The notes: generated by a model from the letters alone, not told the origin. A DNA stretch of 64,000 nt from Lentzea pudingi (GCF_014646255.1 NZ_BMNC01000010.1:124001-188000), one strand, 5' to 3'. Positions 1 through 9,510 are shown, numbered from the stretch's first letter. Numbers and translations are program-made.

Positions 1-2719
1 CCCGGGTGACGTCGAGGTGCCCGTCCGAGGTCCGCCGCACCGCCAAGGGCGCGTCGGGCCCCGCGGTGGCGAGCAGGGAGCGGTCCGGGCTGAAGCGTGC
101 GACGGTGCGGCCGGACGCTCCTGTCTCGACGCGGCCGGCACGGCGCAGGGCGGCGTCGCGGCGTTCGATCACGCCCGCGTCGTCGAACGTGAGGATGCCG
201 CCGTCCGGGTCGACCGCGAGCGCCCGCAACGGGTGCGCGGACGCGACGGGCACGGCGCTGCGGGGCAGCAGCCGCAGGGCCGACCCGTTGGACATCGCGA
301 GCTTTCCGTCCGGGGTGAAGGCCATGTCCGTGATGGTGGTGTTGACGCGGATCGCGGGCAGCGCGGTGCCGTGCACGGCGTCCCACAGCCTGATCTCGTT
401 GTCCTCGCTCCCCGCGCTGGCGAGCACCGTGCGGTCGGTGCTGGCGGCCATGACGGCCCAGCCCCTGCCGGAGGGCAGCGTCCGGACCAGCACGCCGGTC
501 GCCGTGTCCCACATCCTCACCTCGCCCTGGGCGGTGCCCATCGCGAGAAGACCACCCTGCAGGAGCACCACCTGACCGGCGTCCGTGCCGAAGTCGAACC
601 CTCCGGTGCGTTGTCCGGTGGCGAGGCTCCAGAAGAACACCGAGGTCCTGTTCACCGCGGCGACGGTGTCCCCGACCACGTCGAACCGGACCAGGCCGTC
701 GCTGCCGGGCAGTTCGGCCCGCATCGTGCGGGTGGCCACGTCCCAGATCTGGCCGCCGGTCAGAACCGCGCGGCCGTCGTCCACGAACTTCACGCTCGCC
801 CATCCGTCCTCGCGCAGGACGACGGGCTCCGCGGTGGGGGAGGAGTGCAGGGTGACGCGGCCGGACTGGTCGGAGACGACGATGGCGCCGTCCGCCGCGA
901 AGTCCATGTCGAGGATCTGGCGGCCGGGGAGCAGGACACCGGCGGGCGCGAGCGTGGTGCCGTCGAACAGTGCCGCGCCGTCCAGGGTCGGCATCCCGAT
1001 GATCCCGTTGCCGGTCTTCACGGCCTGGCCGTGGACGGACCGCACGCCGCGCTGACGTTCGGCCGCGACGCTCAGGACCTGGCTGCGCGCCTCGGTGATC
1101 GGCGCGGTGCGGTACGCCTCGGCTGCTTTGCGGGCGGCTTCGTCCGGGTTGCTCTGCAGCAGTGCGGCCGAGAGCGCGGCGAGTTGCCGCGACTGCGTGA
1201 GGAGGCTCAGGCGCTCGACCTCGCGACGTTGCTGGGTGGCGGTGACGGCGCTGCTGCTCGCCACCAGGACGAGCACGATCAGGACGGCCGCGGCGGCGCG
1301 CAGGCGGCGGGTGCGGCGGCGGGCGAGGTTCCTCGACGCGGCCAGGAACGCGTCCTCGGCCGGGGCGAGGACGGCGTCGCTGCGGGCGGCCCACTCGCAG
1401 GCCTCCGCGAGCCTGACGGTCTGGTAGAGCGCGCCGGAGTCCCGGTCGAGCTCCTCCCACAGCCGGGCGGCCTCGGTGAGCCTGCGGTGCGTCCTGAGGC
1501 CCTCGCGGTCCTCGTCCAGCCAGGCCGTCAGGCGCGGCCAGGCCCGGAACAACGCCTCGTGGGTGACCTCGACGGTGTTCTCGCCGACGGTGACGAGGCG
1601 GGCGTTGGCGAGGACGTCCAGCACCTCGTCGCCGATCACCTCACCGCGCGGGACGGGACGTTTCGTGCCGTCCGCGGCGAGCCTGAGCAGCAGCTGCCGG
1701 GCCAGTCGCTGCTGGCCCTCGGAGAGCAGCGCGTAGGCGGTCTCCGCGCTCTGGGCCAGCGCGCCGTCGATACCGCCGGCCGCCTCGTAGGCGCCGACGG
1801 TGAGGATGTTGCCGCGCTTGCGGTGCCAGGTCTCGACCAGGGCGTGGCTGACCAGCGGGAGAACGCCGCTGCGGCCGTTCGCCTCCGCGATCAGCGTGGT
1901 CAGCAGGGCACCCTCGACGGTGCAGCCGACCTTGGCCGCGGGCTGGGTGATCGCCCGGCGCAGCTCGTCCGGGCTCATCGTGCCGATCAGGACCTGGGCG
2001 TCGGTGAGCGCCTCGGCCAGGGCGGCGTGCTGCGAGCAGTGCGGGTAGAAGTCGGACCGGACCGCGATGGCCACCTTGGTGCGCGCGCCGAGCAGTTGTG
2101 CGAGGAACGCCTCGCGCTGGACCGGGTCGTCGCAGAGGGTGAAGAGCTCCTCGAACTGGTCCACGATCAGCAGGTCGGGGTTCCGCGACAGGGCCTCGGC
2201 GACGGACGCGTCCGGGTCGGTGCCGGGGGTGCAGCTGACCGGGTTGCGGAAGTGCTCGGCGAGACCGGCCTTGAGCAGGGAGGACTTGCCTTCGCCGGAC
2301 GCGCCGAACACGGCGAGGAAGTCGTGCGTTTCGAGGCGGCTCTTCAGCGCGTTGGTGAGCTTTTCGCGGCCGAAGAAACGGTCCGCGTCCTCTCTCGTGA
2401 ACGCGCTCAGGCCCACGTACGGCGCAGGGCTGACCTTCGACAGCGCCCAGCTCTCGTCGACCTCCTGCCAGCGGCGCGTCCACGCCTGCTCGTCGCCGCC
2501 GCACGCCCGGACGTAGGCGAGCGTGACGTCGAGGCCGGGCACCTTGCGGCCCGCGGCGGCGTCGGACAGCGTCGTGACCGAGAAGTGCGCGCGCCTGGAC
2601 AGCTCCCGATAGGTCGGGGTGCCGGCGTCGGCGCGCAGGCTGCGCAGATCTCTTGCGAACCGCAGCAGCGGGCTGTCGCCCTCGTCGAGTGGACGTTCTC
2701 CCCTAGGCATCGAGCTCAT
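1..2719 (-). CDS. STAND-type WD40 repeat protein with N-terminal HTH (3' end cut by window)
   Basis: About 906 residues are visible; the C-terminus lies beyond base 1. The start is ATG at 2719, with a second in-frame ATG at 2710; no clear ribosome site is seen. Order of parts: an XRE-like helix-turn-helix around residues 18-75 (RELSRRAHFSVTTLS), a NACHT/STAND ATPase with P-loop GASGEGKSS near residue 136 and Walker B DQFEELF near 190, one hydrophobic segment near 470-490 (likely a single membrane span), then WD40 blades from about 545 (VRMWDTATG, IRLWDAVHG). Proteins of this build are thought to be signal-sensing switches in which a beta-propeller senses and the ATPase oligomerises; ligand and output are unknown. 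Some STAND proteins act in phage defence, but no effector gene is visible here. Confidence 0.85.
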   Translation of the reverse strand, partial: MSSMPRGERPLDEGDSPLLRFARDLRSLRADAGTPTYRELSRRAHFSVTTLSDAAAGRKVPGLDVTLAYVRACGGDEQAWTRRWQEVDESWALSKVSPAPYVGLSAFTREDADRFFGREKLTNALKSRLETHDFLAVFGASGEGKSSLLKAGLAEHFRNPVSCTPGTDPDASVAEALSRNPDLLIVDQFEELFTLCDDPVQREAFLAQLLGARTKVAIAVRSDFYPHCSQHAALAEALTDAQVLIGTMSPDELRRAITQPAAKVGCTVEGALLTTLIAEANGRSGVLPLVSHALVETWHRKRGNILTVGAYEAAGGIDGALAQSAETAYALLSEGQQRLARQLLLRLAADGTKRPVPRGEVIGDEVLDVLANARLVTVGENTVEVTHEALFRAWPRLTAWLDEDREGLRTHRRLTEAARLWEELDRDSGALYQTVRLAEACEWAARSDAVLAPAEDAFLAASRNLARRRTRRLRAAAAVLIVLVLVASSSAVTATQQRREVERLSLLTQSRQLAALSAALLQSNPDEAARKAAEAYRTAPITEARSQVLSVAAERQRGVRSVHGQAVKTGNGIIGMPTLDGAALFDGTTLAPAGVLLPGRQILDMDFAADGAIVVSDQSGRVTLHSSPTAEPVVLREDGWASVKFVDDGRAVLTGGQIWDVATRTMRAELPGSDGLVRFDVVGDTVAAVNRTSVFFWSLATGQRTGGFDFGTDAGQVVLLQGGLLAMGTAQGEVRMWDTATGVLVRTLPSGRGWAVMAASTDRTVLASAGSEDNEIRLWDAVHGTALPAIRVNTTITDMAFTPDGKLAMSNGSALRLLPRSAVPVASAHPLRALAVDPDGGILTFDDAGVIERRDAALRRAGRVETGASGRTVARFSPDRSLLATAGPDAPLAVRRTSDGHLDVTR

Positions 2720-2800
2720 GCTGGCAGAGTGCTGCCGCTTTCCCGGGGCGTTGTCCAGACCTCGTTGTTCGCGGTTCGGGGAGTGGGCGCGAACAATCCG

Positions 2801-3520
2801 TCAGTCGCGGGGGCGGGGCTTGCGCTGGCCTGCGGGGCGTTCGCCGCGGGCGCCGTCCGGGCGTGGACGGCGGGCGGGCGTGCCCTCGGGACGCGGGCGG
2901 CGTGCCGGGGTGCCCTCGGGCCGTTCCGCGCGTTCGGGGCGGGGGCGGCGCGGACGCTCGTCCTCCTCGGGCTCCTCGCGGGGCTTGCGGACGGGCTTGG
3001 CGCGTTCCTTGATCTCCGCCTTGGCCTCGCGGACCTCGTCCTTGCTCGGCCGGTTCGGGTTCTTCTGCAGGAAGATCCGCAGGATGCCCAGCCCGACGGT
3101 GACGGCGGTGGTGATGGCCATGACCGGGAAGCTGTCGATCAGCGGCTTGCCGAGACCCAGCGCCATGGCGGACAGGCCGCCCTTGTTGACACCGCCGGTG
3201 AGCAGCACGAGCAACGGCACCGTCGCGGCGAGGACCAGCGGCGGCTGCACCATCGGCCCGAACAGGCTGCGGCGCTGCACCAGCAGGATCGCGGCCAGCG
3301 CGCCGGCGAAGAACGCGACGTTGAACGTCCAGCCGACGGTCTTGCTTGAGTTGATGTCGATGAACGCGCCGATGAACGCCGGGACCAGGGCCGCCAGAAT
3401 GGCCGCCCACCACGGGATTCCCTTGAACTCACCGAACATGGCCCGGTAGTTCCAAGGGATCACGTCGTAGTCTTCGACGTCGTCATCGAAAGCGGCTGAA
3501 CGCTCGCGCAACGCACTCAC
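2801..3520 (-). CDS. DUF6542-like membrane protein with Arg/Pro-rich tail
   Basis: Function unknown. The protein (239 aa) has a hydrophilic N-terminus, about four hydrophobic segments between residues 30 and 140, and a long basic, proline-rich C-terminal tail containing a near-tandem repeat (RPRPEGTPARR appears twice). I chose GTG 3520 because a TACCGT box (3528-3533) sits 7 nt upstream, fitting a leaderless transcript; an upstream GTG at 3529 would add three residues and overlap that box. From memory, members of this family sit near ychF and exonuclease genes in other actinobacteria, matching the rmuC/sbcDC/ychF surroundings. The tail is probably disordered and cytoplasmic. Confidence 0.75.
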   Translation of the reverse strand: MSALRERSAAFDDDVEDYDVIPWNYRAMFGEFKGIPWWAAILAALVPAFIGAFIDINSSKTVGWTFNVAFFAGALAAILLVQRRSLFGPMVQPPLVLAATVPLLVLLTGGVNKGGLSAMALGLGKPLIDSFPVMAITTAVTVGLGILRIFLQKNPNRPSKDEVREAKAEIKERAKPVRKPREEPEEDERPRRPRPERAERPEGTPARRPRPEGTPARRPRPDGARGERPAGQRKPRPRD

Positions 3521-3527
3521 GACGCAC

Positions 3528-3533
3528 ACGGTA
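3528..3533 (-). promoter_or_regulatory. -10 box (TACCGT) for a leaderless transcript
   Basis: TACCGT on the minus strand lies 7 nt before GTG 3520 with no Shine-Dalgarno between. The placement matches other TANNNT boxes in this window. Confidence 0.5.
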
Positions 3534-3609
3534 GCCGTTCGGCCAATCGGTGTTCGTCAGTCCGCTGCTTTCTCACTCAGAAGCAACCTGCGGGCACACT
3601 GCGTGCGTT

Positions 3610-4569
3610 TTAGGCGGACTGTTCGTCCGCCCTTCGGACCAGTGGGAGGGGCGTGGGGGTGGCGGAGGCGTCCGTCAGCGGTTCCACGCTCGCCCGGAAC
3701 CCCTCCAGCGCGTCGAGCTCCCGGCGTCGTGCCGAGAGGAACCGCTGGAGGTGGGTCGTGGAGAGGTTCACGGCCTCGATGGCGGTGTCCGCGGCCCGGT
3801 TCGCGCGGCCCGCCTGCAGCCGGACCTGCTCGACGTCGTCGGCCAGCGCTCGTTCCGTGACGGCGAACATCGCGCTCGACGCGATCACGGCGAACCCCGT
3901 CGGGCCGCACAGGAAGACGCGGCGGTCGAGCAGCCAGCGCAGCAGTTCGGGATCGGTGTCGAGCGCCGCGACGACCGCGCCGTCGTTGGGGACGAACATG
4001 ATCGTGCCGTAGATGGCGTCGGCCCAGCGCTGGTAGCCCTTGCCGGCCAGTTCGGCGGCACGGGAGCGGATGTTGCGGACGTGCACCCGCAGCGCGTCCT
4101 GGCGTTCCTGCGGGTCGTCGGTCTCGACCGCCTCGGCCCAGGTGGCCATGGACATCTTGGAGTCGACGGGGACCGCGCGGCCGCCGCCGACGTTCAGCAC
4201 CATGTCGGGCCGCACGGCACCGCCGCCCGCCACGTCCGTCTGGAGCGTGTAGTGGAGGTTTTCCCTCAGGCCGAGTGCGCGCGCCGTCTCGACGAGCACC
4301 TGTTCACCCAGTTCGCCACGGCCGCTGACGCTGGAGAACGCGACTTCGTAGCGTTGCAGGGCCTGCTGCTGTGCGTCGTAGCGCGCGCGTTCGGAGCCGA
4401 TGGCCTGCAGGGCTTCGTCGGTGCGCCGGACGCTGTCCTGGTACAGGCGGTAGACGAACACCAGCGCCCCGGCACAGACGAGGGCCAGGACGAGCGAGGC
4501 GGTGATGATCACTGCGGTCACGGCACCGATGATGCTCCCCCAGAGATGTTGAACTCGATCGGGTGACAC
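3610..4569 (-). CDS. rmuC: DNA recombination protein RmuC
   Basis: RmuC-family protein (319 aa) with an N-terminal membrane segment (about residues 12-40, IIGAVTAVIITASLVLALVC), a short helical linker, then the conserved RmuC core (about 80-260) with hallmarks such as VRPDMVLNVGGGRAVPVDSK and FVPNDGAV. RmuC is associated with limiting inversions at short inverted repeats; the core resembles nuclease folds, but its activity is not firmly known. The GTG start at 4569 is preceded at 8 nt by GGGAGGG, a good ribosome site. It is shorter than E. coli RmuC, as is usual for actinobacterial members lacking the long coiled coil. It is divergent from sbcD, another hairpin-processing gene, 51 bp away. 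Confidence 0.88.
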   Translation of the reverse strand: MSPDRVQHLWGSIIGAVTAVIITASLVLALVCAGALVFVYRLYQDSVRRTDEALQAIGSERARYDAQQQALQRYEVAFSSVSGRGELGEQVLVETARALGLRENLHYTLQTDVAGGGAVRPDMVLNVGGGRAVPVDSKMSMATWAEAVETDDPQERQDALRVHVRNIRSRAAELAGKGYQRWADAIYGTIMFVPNDGAVVAALDTDPELLRWLLDRRVFLCGPTGFAVIASSAMFAVTERALADDVEQVRLQAGRANRAADTAIEAVNLSTTHLQRFLSARRRELDALEGFRASVEPLTDASATPTPLPLVRRADEQSA

Positions 4570-4607
4570 GCCGGGAACCCTCCCGGAGATTTGTCAGACC
4601 TCGTCTC

Positions 4608-4613
4608 TACGGT
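4608..4613 (+). promoter_or_regulatory. -10 box (TACGGT) of sbcD, leaderless
   Basis: TACGGT lies exactly 7 nt before the sbcD ATG at 4621, with no Shine-Dalgarno between, consistent with transcription starting at the start codon. Confidence 0.5.
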
Positions 4614-4620
4614 TGGGGCC

Positions 4621-5760
4621 ATGCGGATCCTGCACACCTCCGACTGGCACGTGGGGCGCACCTTCCACGGCCGCGACCTGCTCGTGGAGCAGGAGTCGGT
4701 GCTGAGCGGCCTCGCTGACCTGGTGTCCTCCGAGAAGGTCGACGTCGTGGTCATCTCGGGAGACCTGTACGACCGCGCGGTCCCGTCCGCCGACGCGGTG
4801 GCGTTGTGCGCGCGGGTGCTGATGCGGATTCGCGCTGCCGGGGCGCGGATCGTGATCACGCCGGGCAACCACGACTCGGCGGCGCGGATCGGGGTGTTCG
4901 GCGAGTTCGCGGCGGCGGGCGGGCTGTACCTGCGCACGCAGATCTCGTTGCTGGACAAGCCGGTCGAGCTGGAGGACGAGCACGGGCCCGTCGCGGTGTA
5001 CGGGATCCCGTTCCTGGAACCGGAGCCCGCGCGGCACGTGCTCGGCGTGCCGGAGAAGGGGCACGCGCCCGTTCTCGGCGAGGCGATGCGGCGGATTCGC
5101 GCCGACCTGGCATCGCGCGGGGCGCGGTCCGTGGTGCTGGCGCACGCCTTCGTGACGGGCGGGGCGCCGTCGGAGTCCGAGCGCACCATCGCGGTGGGGG
5201 GCGTGCAGGACGTGTCGATGCAGGTGTTCGCGGGCGTCGACTACGTGGCCCTCGGCCATCTGCACGGGCCGCAGACGCTGGCGGAGAACCTGCGGTACTC
5301 GGGAAGTCCGCTGGCGTACTCCTTCTCCGAGGCGCGGCACCGCAAGTCGGTGTGGCTGGTCGAGCTGGACGAGGGCGGGCTCGTCGGGGTGGAGCGGCGT
5401 GATCTGCCGGTGCCGCGGCAGCTCGCCGTCGTTTCGGGCACTCTGTCCGGGGTGCTGGAGGATCCTGCGCACCAGCCGCTGGAAGACCACTTCCTGTCGG
5501 TCGTGCTGACGGACCAGGTGCGGCCGATGGACGCGTTGCGGCAGTTGCAGAAGCGGTTCGAGCACGCGGTGCACGTGGAGTGGCGGCCGGAGCAGGGCCC
5601 GCAGCACGACATGACCTACGCGGAACGGCTGCGCGGCCGCACCGACGAGGAAGTGGCCTGCTGCTTCGTGTCGGACGCGCGCGGCTCCGAGCCCTCCGAG
5701 GCGGAGACGGCGTTGTTGCGCGAGGCGTTCGCGTCGGTGGCGAGGGAGCAGGAGCAATGA
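4621..5760 (+). CDS. sbcD: Exonuclease SbcCD, nuclease subunit SbcD (Mre11 type)
   Basis: Metallophosphoesterase subunit (379 aa) of the SbcCD complex, which cleaves DNA hairpins and protein-blocked ends. All Mre11 phosphoesterase motifs are visible near the N-terminus: TSDWHVGR (D8, H10), ISGDLYD, TPGNHDS, then LAHAFVTG and GHLHGPQ. A C-terminal capping domain follows from about residue 270. ATG 4621 gives the canonical MRILHTSDWH start and is served by an upstream TACGGT box; an upstream in-frame start would add non-conserved residues. It overlaps sbcC by ATGA (5757-5760), so the two subunits are translationally coupled. Confidence 0.95.
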   Translation: MRILHTSDWHVGRTFHGRDLLVEQESVLSGLADLVSSEKVDVVVISGDLYDRAVPSADAVALCARVLMRIRAAGARIVITPGNHDSAARIGVFGEFAAAGGLYLRTQISLLDKPVELEDEHGPVAVYGIPFLEPEPARHVLGVPEKGHAPVLGEAMRRIRADLASRGARSVVLAHAFVTGGAPSESERTIAVGGVQDVSMQVFAGVDYVALGHLHGPQTLAENLRYSGSPLAYSFSEARHRKSVWLVELDEGGLVGVERRDLPVPRQLAVVSGTLSGVLEDPAHQPLEDHFLSVVLTDQVRPMDALRQLQKRFEHAVHVEWRPEQGPQHDMTYAERLRGRTDEEVACCFVSDARGSEPSEAETALLREAFASVAREQEQ

Positions 5761-8672
5761 GACTGCACCGCCTGGAGCTCACGGCGTTCGGGCCCTACCC
5801 GAAGCCCGAGGTCGTCGACTTCGACGAACTGGGGGCGGACGGGCTGTTCCTGCTGCACGGGGACACGGGCGCGGGGAAGACGACGTTGCTCGACGCGGTG
5901 GCGTTCGCGTTGTTCGGCCGGGTGCCGGGCGCGCGGGGTGACGTGAAGAAGCTGCGCTGCGAGTACGCCGATCCCGGGGTGCCGACGGAGGTGTCGCTGG
6001 AGCTCACGGTGCAGTCGCGGCGGTTCCGGATCGTGCGCTCGCCGGAGTTCGACCGCCCGAAGAAGCGCGGCGGCGGCTTCACCACGCAGCCCGCGAAGTG
6101 CTCGCTGACGTGGCTCGAGGGCTGGGACGGCGAGGGCATCACCCGCATCGACGACGTGGCGCGCGCGGTCGAGGACATGCTGGGCATGTCGTACGAGCAG
6201 TTCTTCCAGGTCGTGCTGCTGCCGCAGGGCGAGTTCGCGAAGTTCCTGCGGTCGGACACGGCCGAACGCGAGGTGCTGCTGGAGAAGCTCTTCGGCACCG
6301 AGCGGTTCCTCGACGTGGAGAAGTGGTTCCGCGACAAGCGGGTCGTGGCCGGTCGCGTGCTGGAGGAGCGCCGTCAGGGCGCCTCCGAACTGGTGCACCG
6401 CGTGGCGGAGGCGGCCGGCGAGGAGCCGTCGTTCGAACCGGGCTGGCTCGAGTCCGTGCTGGAGCGGTTGTCGTCCGCCGTGGCCGTCGCCGGGTCGTTG
6501 TCGGAGGAGACGGCGGGGGTGGCCGACGGCGCGGACGCGTTGCTGGCGCAGGCCCGCGTGCACGCCGAGCAGATCCGCCGGGTGCGCGAGGCCCGTGAGC
6601 TGCTGGCCCGCGTGGAGGCCGCGGACTCCGCGTCGTGGTTCGCCGAACGTGATGCCGCCCGTCGTGCGGTGACGGTCGTGCCGGCGTTCGGTGAGATCGG
6701 GAAGCTGCGGCAGTCCTACGAGTTCGCCGTCCGCGACGAGGCCAAGGCGGCGGAGTCGTTGGCGCGCCTGGGACACACCGGTTCGCCGGTGGACGCCGCC
6801 GACCCGTCGGAGCGTGCCGGCTCGTCGTTGCGCGAGGCCGCCGAACGTTTCCGCGAGGAGGCGGGCGGCCTGGGCGAGCTGGCCGCCGAGGCCGAGCGCC
6901 AGCAGTCCGACGTGCGCCGCCTCTCGGTGCTGAAGAACTCCTCGTACCAGGTGGAACGCCGCCTGCTGGCGTTGAACGCCGAACTGGAGGTGCTCCCGGA
7001 ACGCCTGGCCCAGTGCCGCCTGCAGCTGGACGCGGCCGCGGAAGCCTCGGCGCGCCTGGAGTCGCTGAAAACCCGCGCCGACGCCGCCCTGGCGCTGCCG
7101 GAGGCCGCGGAAGCGTTGGAGCGCACCAAGAAGGCGCTGCACGAGGCCATCGACGTCCACCAGAAGGCGAAGGACGTCCTCCAGCAGGTCCGCCACCAGC
7201 GCCTGGAGAACATGGCGATAGAGCTCGCCGCCGCTTTGAAGCGCGGCAAGCCCTGTGCCGTCTGCGGTTCGCCCTCGCACCCCGCGCCCGCCCAGCCGAT
7301 GCTCGGCGGAGTGGGCGCGACCGACGAGGAGGACGCGGCCGCCGAGGAACAGACGTCCCTGGACCGCCGCAACGAGGCCGAGCGCGCCGCCCACTCCGCC
7401 GAGCTGCGCATCCAGGCCTGCTGGGAGGCGCTCGGGTCCGACGAGCCCGCCTTCGCCGTCTCCGAGTACCGCGCGGCACTGGAGCTGGCGCGCACCCGTT
7501 CGCAACGGCAGAACGAGTTCGTCGGCCTCGAGGCCAAGACCAGGGACCTGGGCGCGGAGAAGGCCAAGGTGGAGCAGGACCTGGTGGGCCTGCGCACCGA
7601 GCACGCGTCGCTGGAGGGTGTGGTCGAGGAGCGCGGCGCCCGGCTGGACAAGGCCCGCGGTGAGCACGACGACGTCCTGACCCGCCGCGACCACCTGCTG
7701 AGGCTCGCGAAGGCGTTGGTGGAACTGGCCGATCGCCGTTCCGCCAGGGAGGCGGCGGCAGCGCGCGTGGAGGAACAGCAGGCGCTGGTCGCGGCCCTCG
7801 CCACCGAGGCCGGTTTCGCCGACGTCGACTCCGCGCTGGAGGCAGCTCGCCCCGCGATCAAGCTGCAGGCGCTGGACGAGCGGATCGCGGCCTGGGAACG
7901 GGCGCGGGCGTCCGCGTCGGCCACGCTGGAGGAGCTGGCCGGGGTCGATCCGGACGATGGCGTGGACCTGGGCGAGGTGACGGCGGCGGCCTCGTCCGCT
8001 CGTGCCGCTGCCTCGTCGGCTGCCACCGGGCTGGCCCGCGCCCAGGCGGCGTTCGACCGGGTCGGTCAGCTGGCCGCCCGGCTGCGGGCCGAGTGGAAGT
8101 CGCTGGAGCCGCTGGAGGCCACCTACGCCGAGCTGGACGCGCTGACAGACGTGATCAACGGGCGCGGGCAGAACTCGAAGAAGATGACGCTGCGGTCGTA
8201 CGTGCTGGCGGCCCGGCTGGAGGAGGTCGCGGTCGCCGCCTCCGCCCGGCTGCACCGGATGAGCCAGGGGCGCTACAGCTTCGTGCACTCCGACTCGGCC
8301 GGGGCGCGCGGCACCCGTGGCGGGTTGAACCTCGACGTGCTGGACGACTACTCGGGGCGGGCCCGGCCGGCCAAGACGTTGTCCGGCGGCGAGTCGTTCC
8401 TCGCCTCGCTGTCGCTCGCCCTCGGGCTGGCCGACGTGGTCGCCAACGAGACCGGCGGGGCGCTGCTGGACACCCTGTTCGTCGACGAGGGGTTCGGGAC
8501 GCTGGACTCCGACACGCTCGACATCGTCATGAACACGCTGGACGAGCTGCGGGCCGGCGGGCGGGTCGTGGGGCTGGTGTCGCACGTCGAGGAGCTGCGG
8601 CAGCGGATCCCGACCCGGCTGCGGGTCCGCAAGGCCCGGACGGGGTCGACGCTGGAGATGTCGCTGGGGTGA
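5757..8672 (+). CDS. sbcC: Exonuclease SbcCD, ATPase subunit SbcC (Rad50 type)
   Basis: SMC-like ATPase (971 aa) partnering SbcD. It starts MRLHRLELTAFGPY at ATG 5757, inside the sbcD stop. Walker A is GDTGAGKTT near residue 37. Two long coiled-coil arms flank a zinc-hook CAVC motif (KPCAVCGSPSHP) near the middle, through which two SbcC molecules dimerise. The C-terminal lobe has the ABC signature LSGGESFLASLSLALGLAD and Walker B LFVDEGFGTLD. The product acts on DNA hairpins and replication-fork palindromes, notable in a region rich in palindromes and inverted repeats. Confidence 0.95.
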   Translation: MRLHRLELTAFGPYPKPEVVDFDELGADGLFLLHGDTGAGKTTLLDAVAFALFGRVPGARGDVKKLRCEYADPGVPTEVSLELTVQSRRFRIVRSPEFDRPKKRGGGFTTQPAKCSLTWLEGWDGEGITRIDDVARAVEDMLGMSYEQFFQVVLLPQGEFAKFLRSDTAEREVLLEKLFGTERFLDVEKWFRDKRVVAGRVLEERRQGASELVHRVAEAAGEEPSFEPGWLESVLERLSSAVAVAGSLSEETAGVADGADALLAQARVHAEQIRRVREARELLARVEAADSASWFAERDAARRAVTVVPAFGEIGKLRQSYEFAVRDEAKAAESLARLGHTGSPVDAADPSERAGSSLREAAERFREEAGGLGELAAEAERQQSDVRRLSVLKNSSYQVERRLLALNAELEVLPERLAQCRLQLDAAAEASARLESLKTRADAALALPEAAEALERTKKALHEAIDVHQKAKDVLQQVRHQRLENMAIELAAALKRGKPCAVCGSPSHPAPAQPMLGGVGATDEEDAAAEEQTSLDRRNEAERAAHSAELRIQACWEALGSDEPAFAVSEYRAALELARTRSQRQNEFVGLEAKTRDLGAEKAKVEQDLVGLRTEHASLEGVVEERGARLDKARGEHDDVLTRRDHLLRLAKALVELADRRSAREAAAARVEEQQALVAALATEAGFADVDSALEAARPAIKLQALDERIAAWERARASASATLEELAGVDPDDGVDLGEVTAAASSARAAASSAATGLARAQAAFDRVGQLAARLRAEWKSLEPLEATYAELDALTDVINGRGQNSKKMTLRSYVLAARLEEVAVAASARLHRMSQGRYSFVHSDSAGARGTRGGLNLDVLDDYSGRARPAKTLSGGESFLASLSLALGLADVVANETGGALLDTLFVDEGFGTLDSDTLDIVMNTLDELRAGGRVVGLVSHVEELRQRIPTRLRVRKARTGSTLEMSLG

Positions 8673-9196
8673 GCCGGCTCCGACCTCGGTCCGTGCCGTC
8701 CCACGTGGAGGTCACCGCGCGCGACACTGCGGATCACGGGGACGAGCGGCGGCTGCGCTGGCGCATCGCGTTCTGGTCCGCGCCCTCCAGCGAACCGGGA
8801 GCACCCGACGTGGTGTCCTCCGAGCCGGCCGTCGAGCCGTGGGCCCAGGCGGAGCACCGGGTCGGATGCCACGTCTGCCGGGACGGCGGCGTCGCGGACC
8901 GGCTGGAGATCGAGGGGCGCCTGGCGTCCGGTGAGGCCCCGGCCGCCTGCTCGTGCCCGCGGTGCGGGACCGAACTGGTGACCGGGAACGCGCCGGAGAT
9001 CACCTTCGACGGTCAGTTCTCATGGGCCAGCAGCCAGCGCTTGACGTCGAGGCCCCAGCGGAAGCCGCCCATGGTGCCGCCGATCCGGATCACCCGGTGG
9101 CAGGGCACGAAGAGCGCCGCGGAGTTGCGGGCGCAGGCCGAGGCCGCCGCCCGGATCGCCGACGGGCGGCCGGAGAGTTCGGCGTACTCGGAGTAG
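8669..9196 (+). CDS. Hypothetical protein with CxxC pairs, antisense to the ogt 3' end
   Basis: Not recognised. A GTG at 8669 overlaps the sbcC stop by GTGA, and the frame stays open for 175 codons with strongly G/C-ending third positions up to about 9010, as in real genes here. The first 115 residues hold CHVC and CSCPRC, a spacing suggestive of a zinc ribbon. The last 60 codons lie antisense to ogt and look like its mirror, so the true end may be degenerate or the gene may be decayed. Coupling to sbcC suggests co-expression if it is translated. Confidence 0.45.
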   Translation: MSRLRPRSVPSHVEVTARDTADHGDERRLRWRIAFWSAPSSEPGAPDVVSSEPAVEPWAQAEHRVGCHVCRDGGVADRLEIEGRLASGEAPAACSCPRCGTELVTGNAPEITFDGQFSWASSQRLTSRPQRKPPMVPPIRITRWQGTKSAAELRAQAEAAARIADGRPESSAYSE

Positions 9197-9510
9197 GTGA
9201 CCGGCTCGCCCGCCTTGACGGTGCGCAGGACGTCCCACGCGTGCTGCAGGAACGGGCCCGACTTCTGGCGGACGGGGATCGGGTCGATCGCGGTCAGGTC
9301 GCCCTCGTGATAGGCGATGGTCGCCTTGGTGACGTCGCCGAGGTCCGGGCGCGAGACGATCTCGGACGGCATCAGCGAGATGTGGATCTGGGGCGTCAGC
9401 AGGGCCAGGTCGGCGGTCCAGCCGCTGGCGAGCACTGCTCCGTCCGGCGCGACGATCGCGGTGAACGGCCCCGCCGGGGTGTCCACGGTGGACGTGTGCG
9501 CGACGGTCAT
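9013..9510 (-). CDS. ogt: Methylated-DNA--protein-cysteine methyltransferase
   Basis: Suicide repair protein (165 aa) that removes alkyl groups from O6-alkylguanine by transferring them to its own cysteine. The C-terminal half has the family core with active-site PCHRV (Cys near residue 136), the preceding helix-turn-helix region RPSAIRAAASACARN, and GGFRWGLDVKRWLLAHE at the end. ATG 9510 overlaps the upstream ada-type gene by ATGA, so the two form one alkylation-repair operon and are probably co-induced. Confidence 0.95.
   Translation of the reverse strand: MTVAHTSTVDTPAGPFTAIVAPDGAVLASGWTADLALLTPQIHISLMPSEIVSRPDLGDVTKATIAYHEGDLTAIDPIPVRQKSGPFLQHAWDVLRTVKAGEPVTYSEYAELSGRPSAIRAAASACARNSAALFVPCHRVIRIGGTMGGFRWGLDVKRWLLAHEN

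Noticed and set aside
17..3349. Very long plus-strand open frames over the first 3.3 kb
   Set aside because: Antisense of the STAND and DUF6542 genes, Arg/Gly/Ala-rich, with no family features; high-GC DNA opens such frames by itself.
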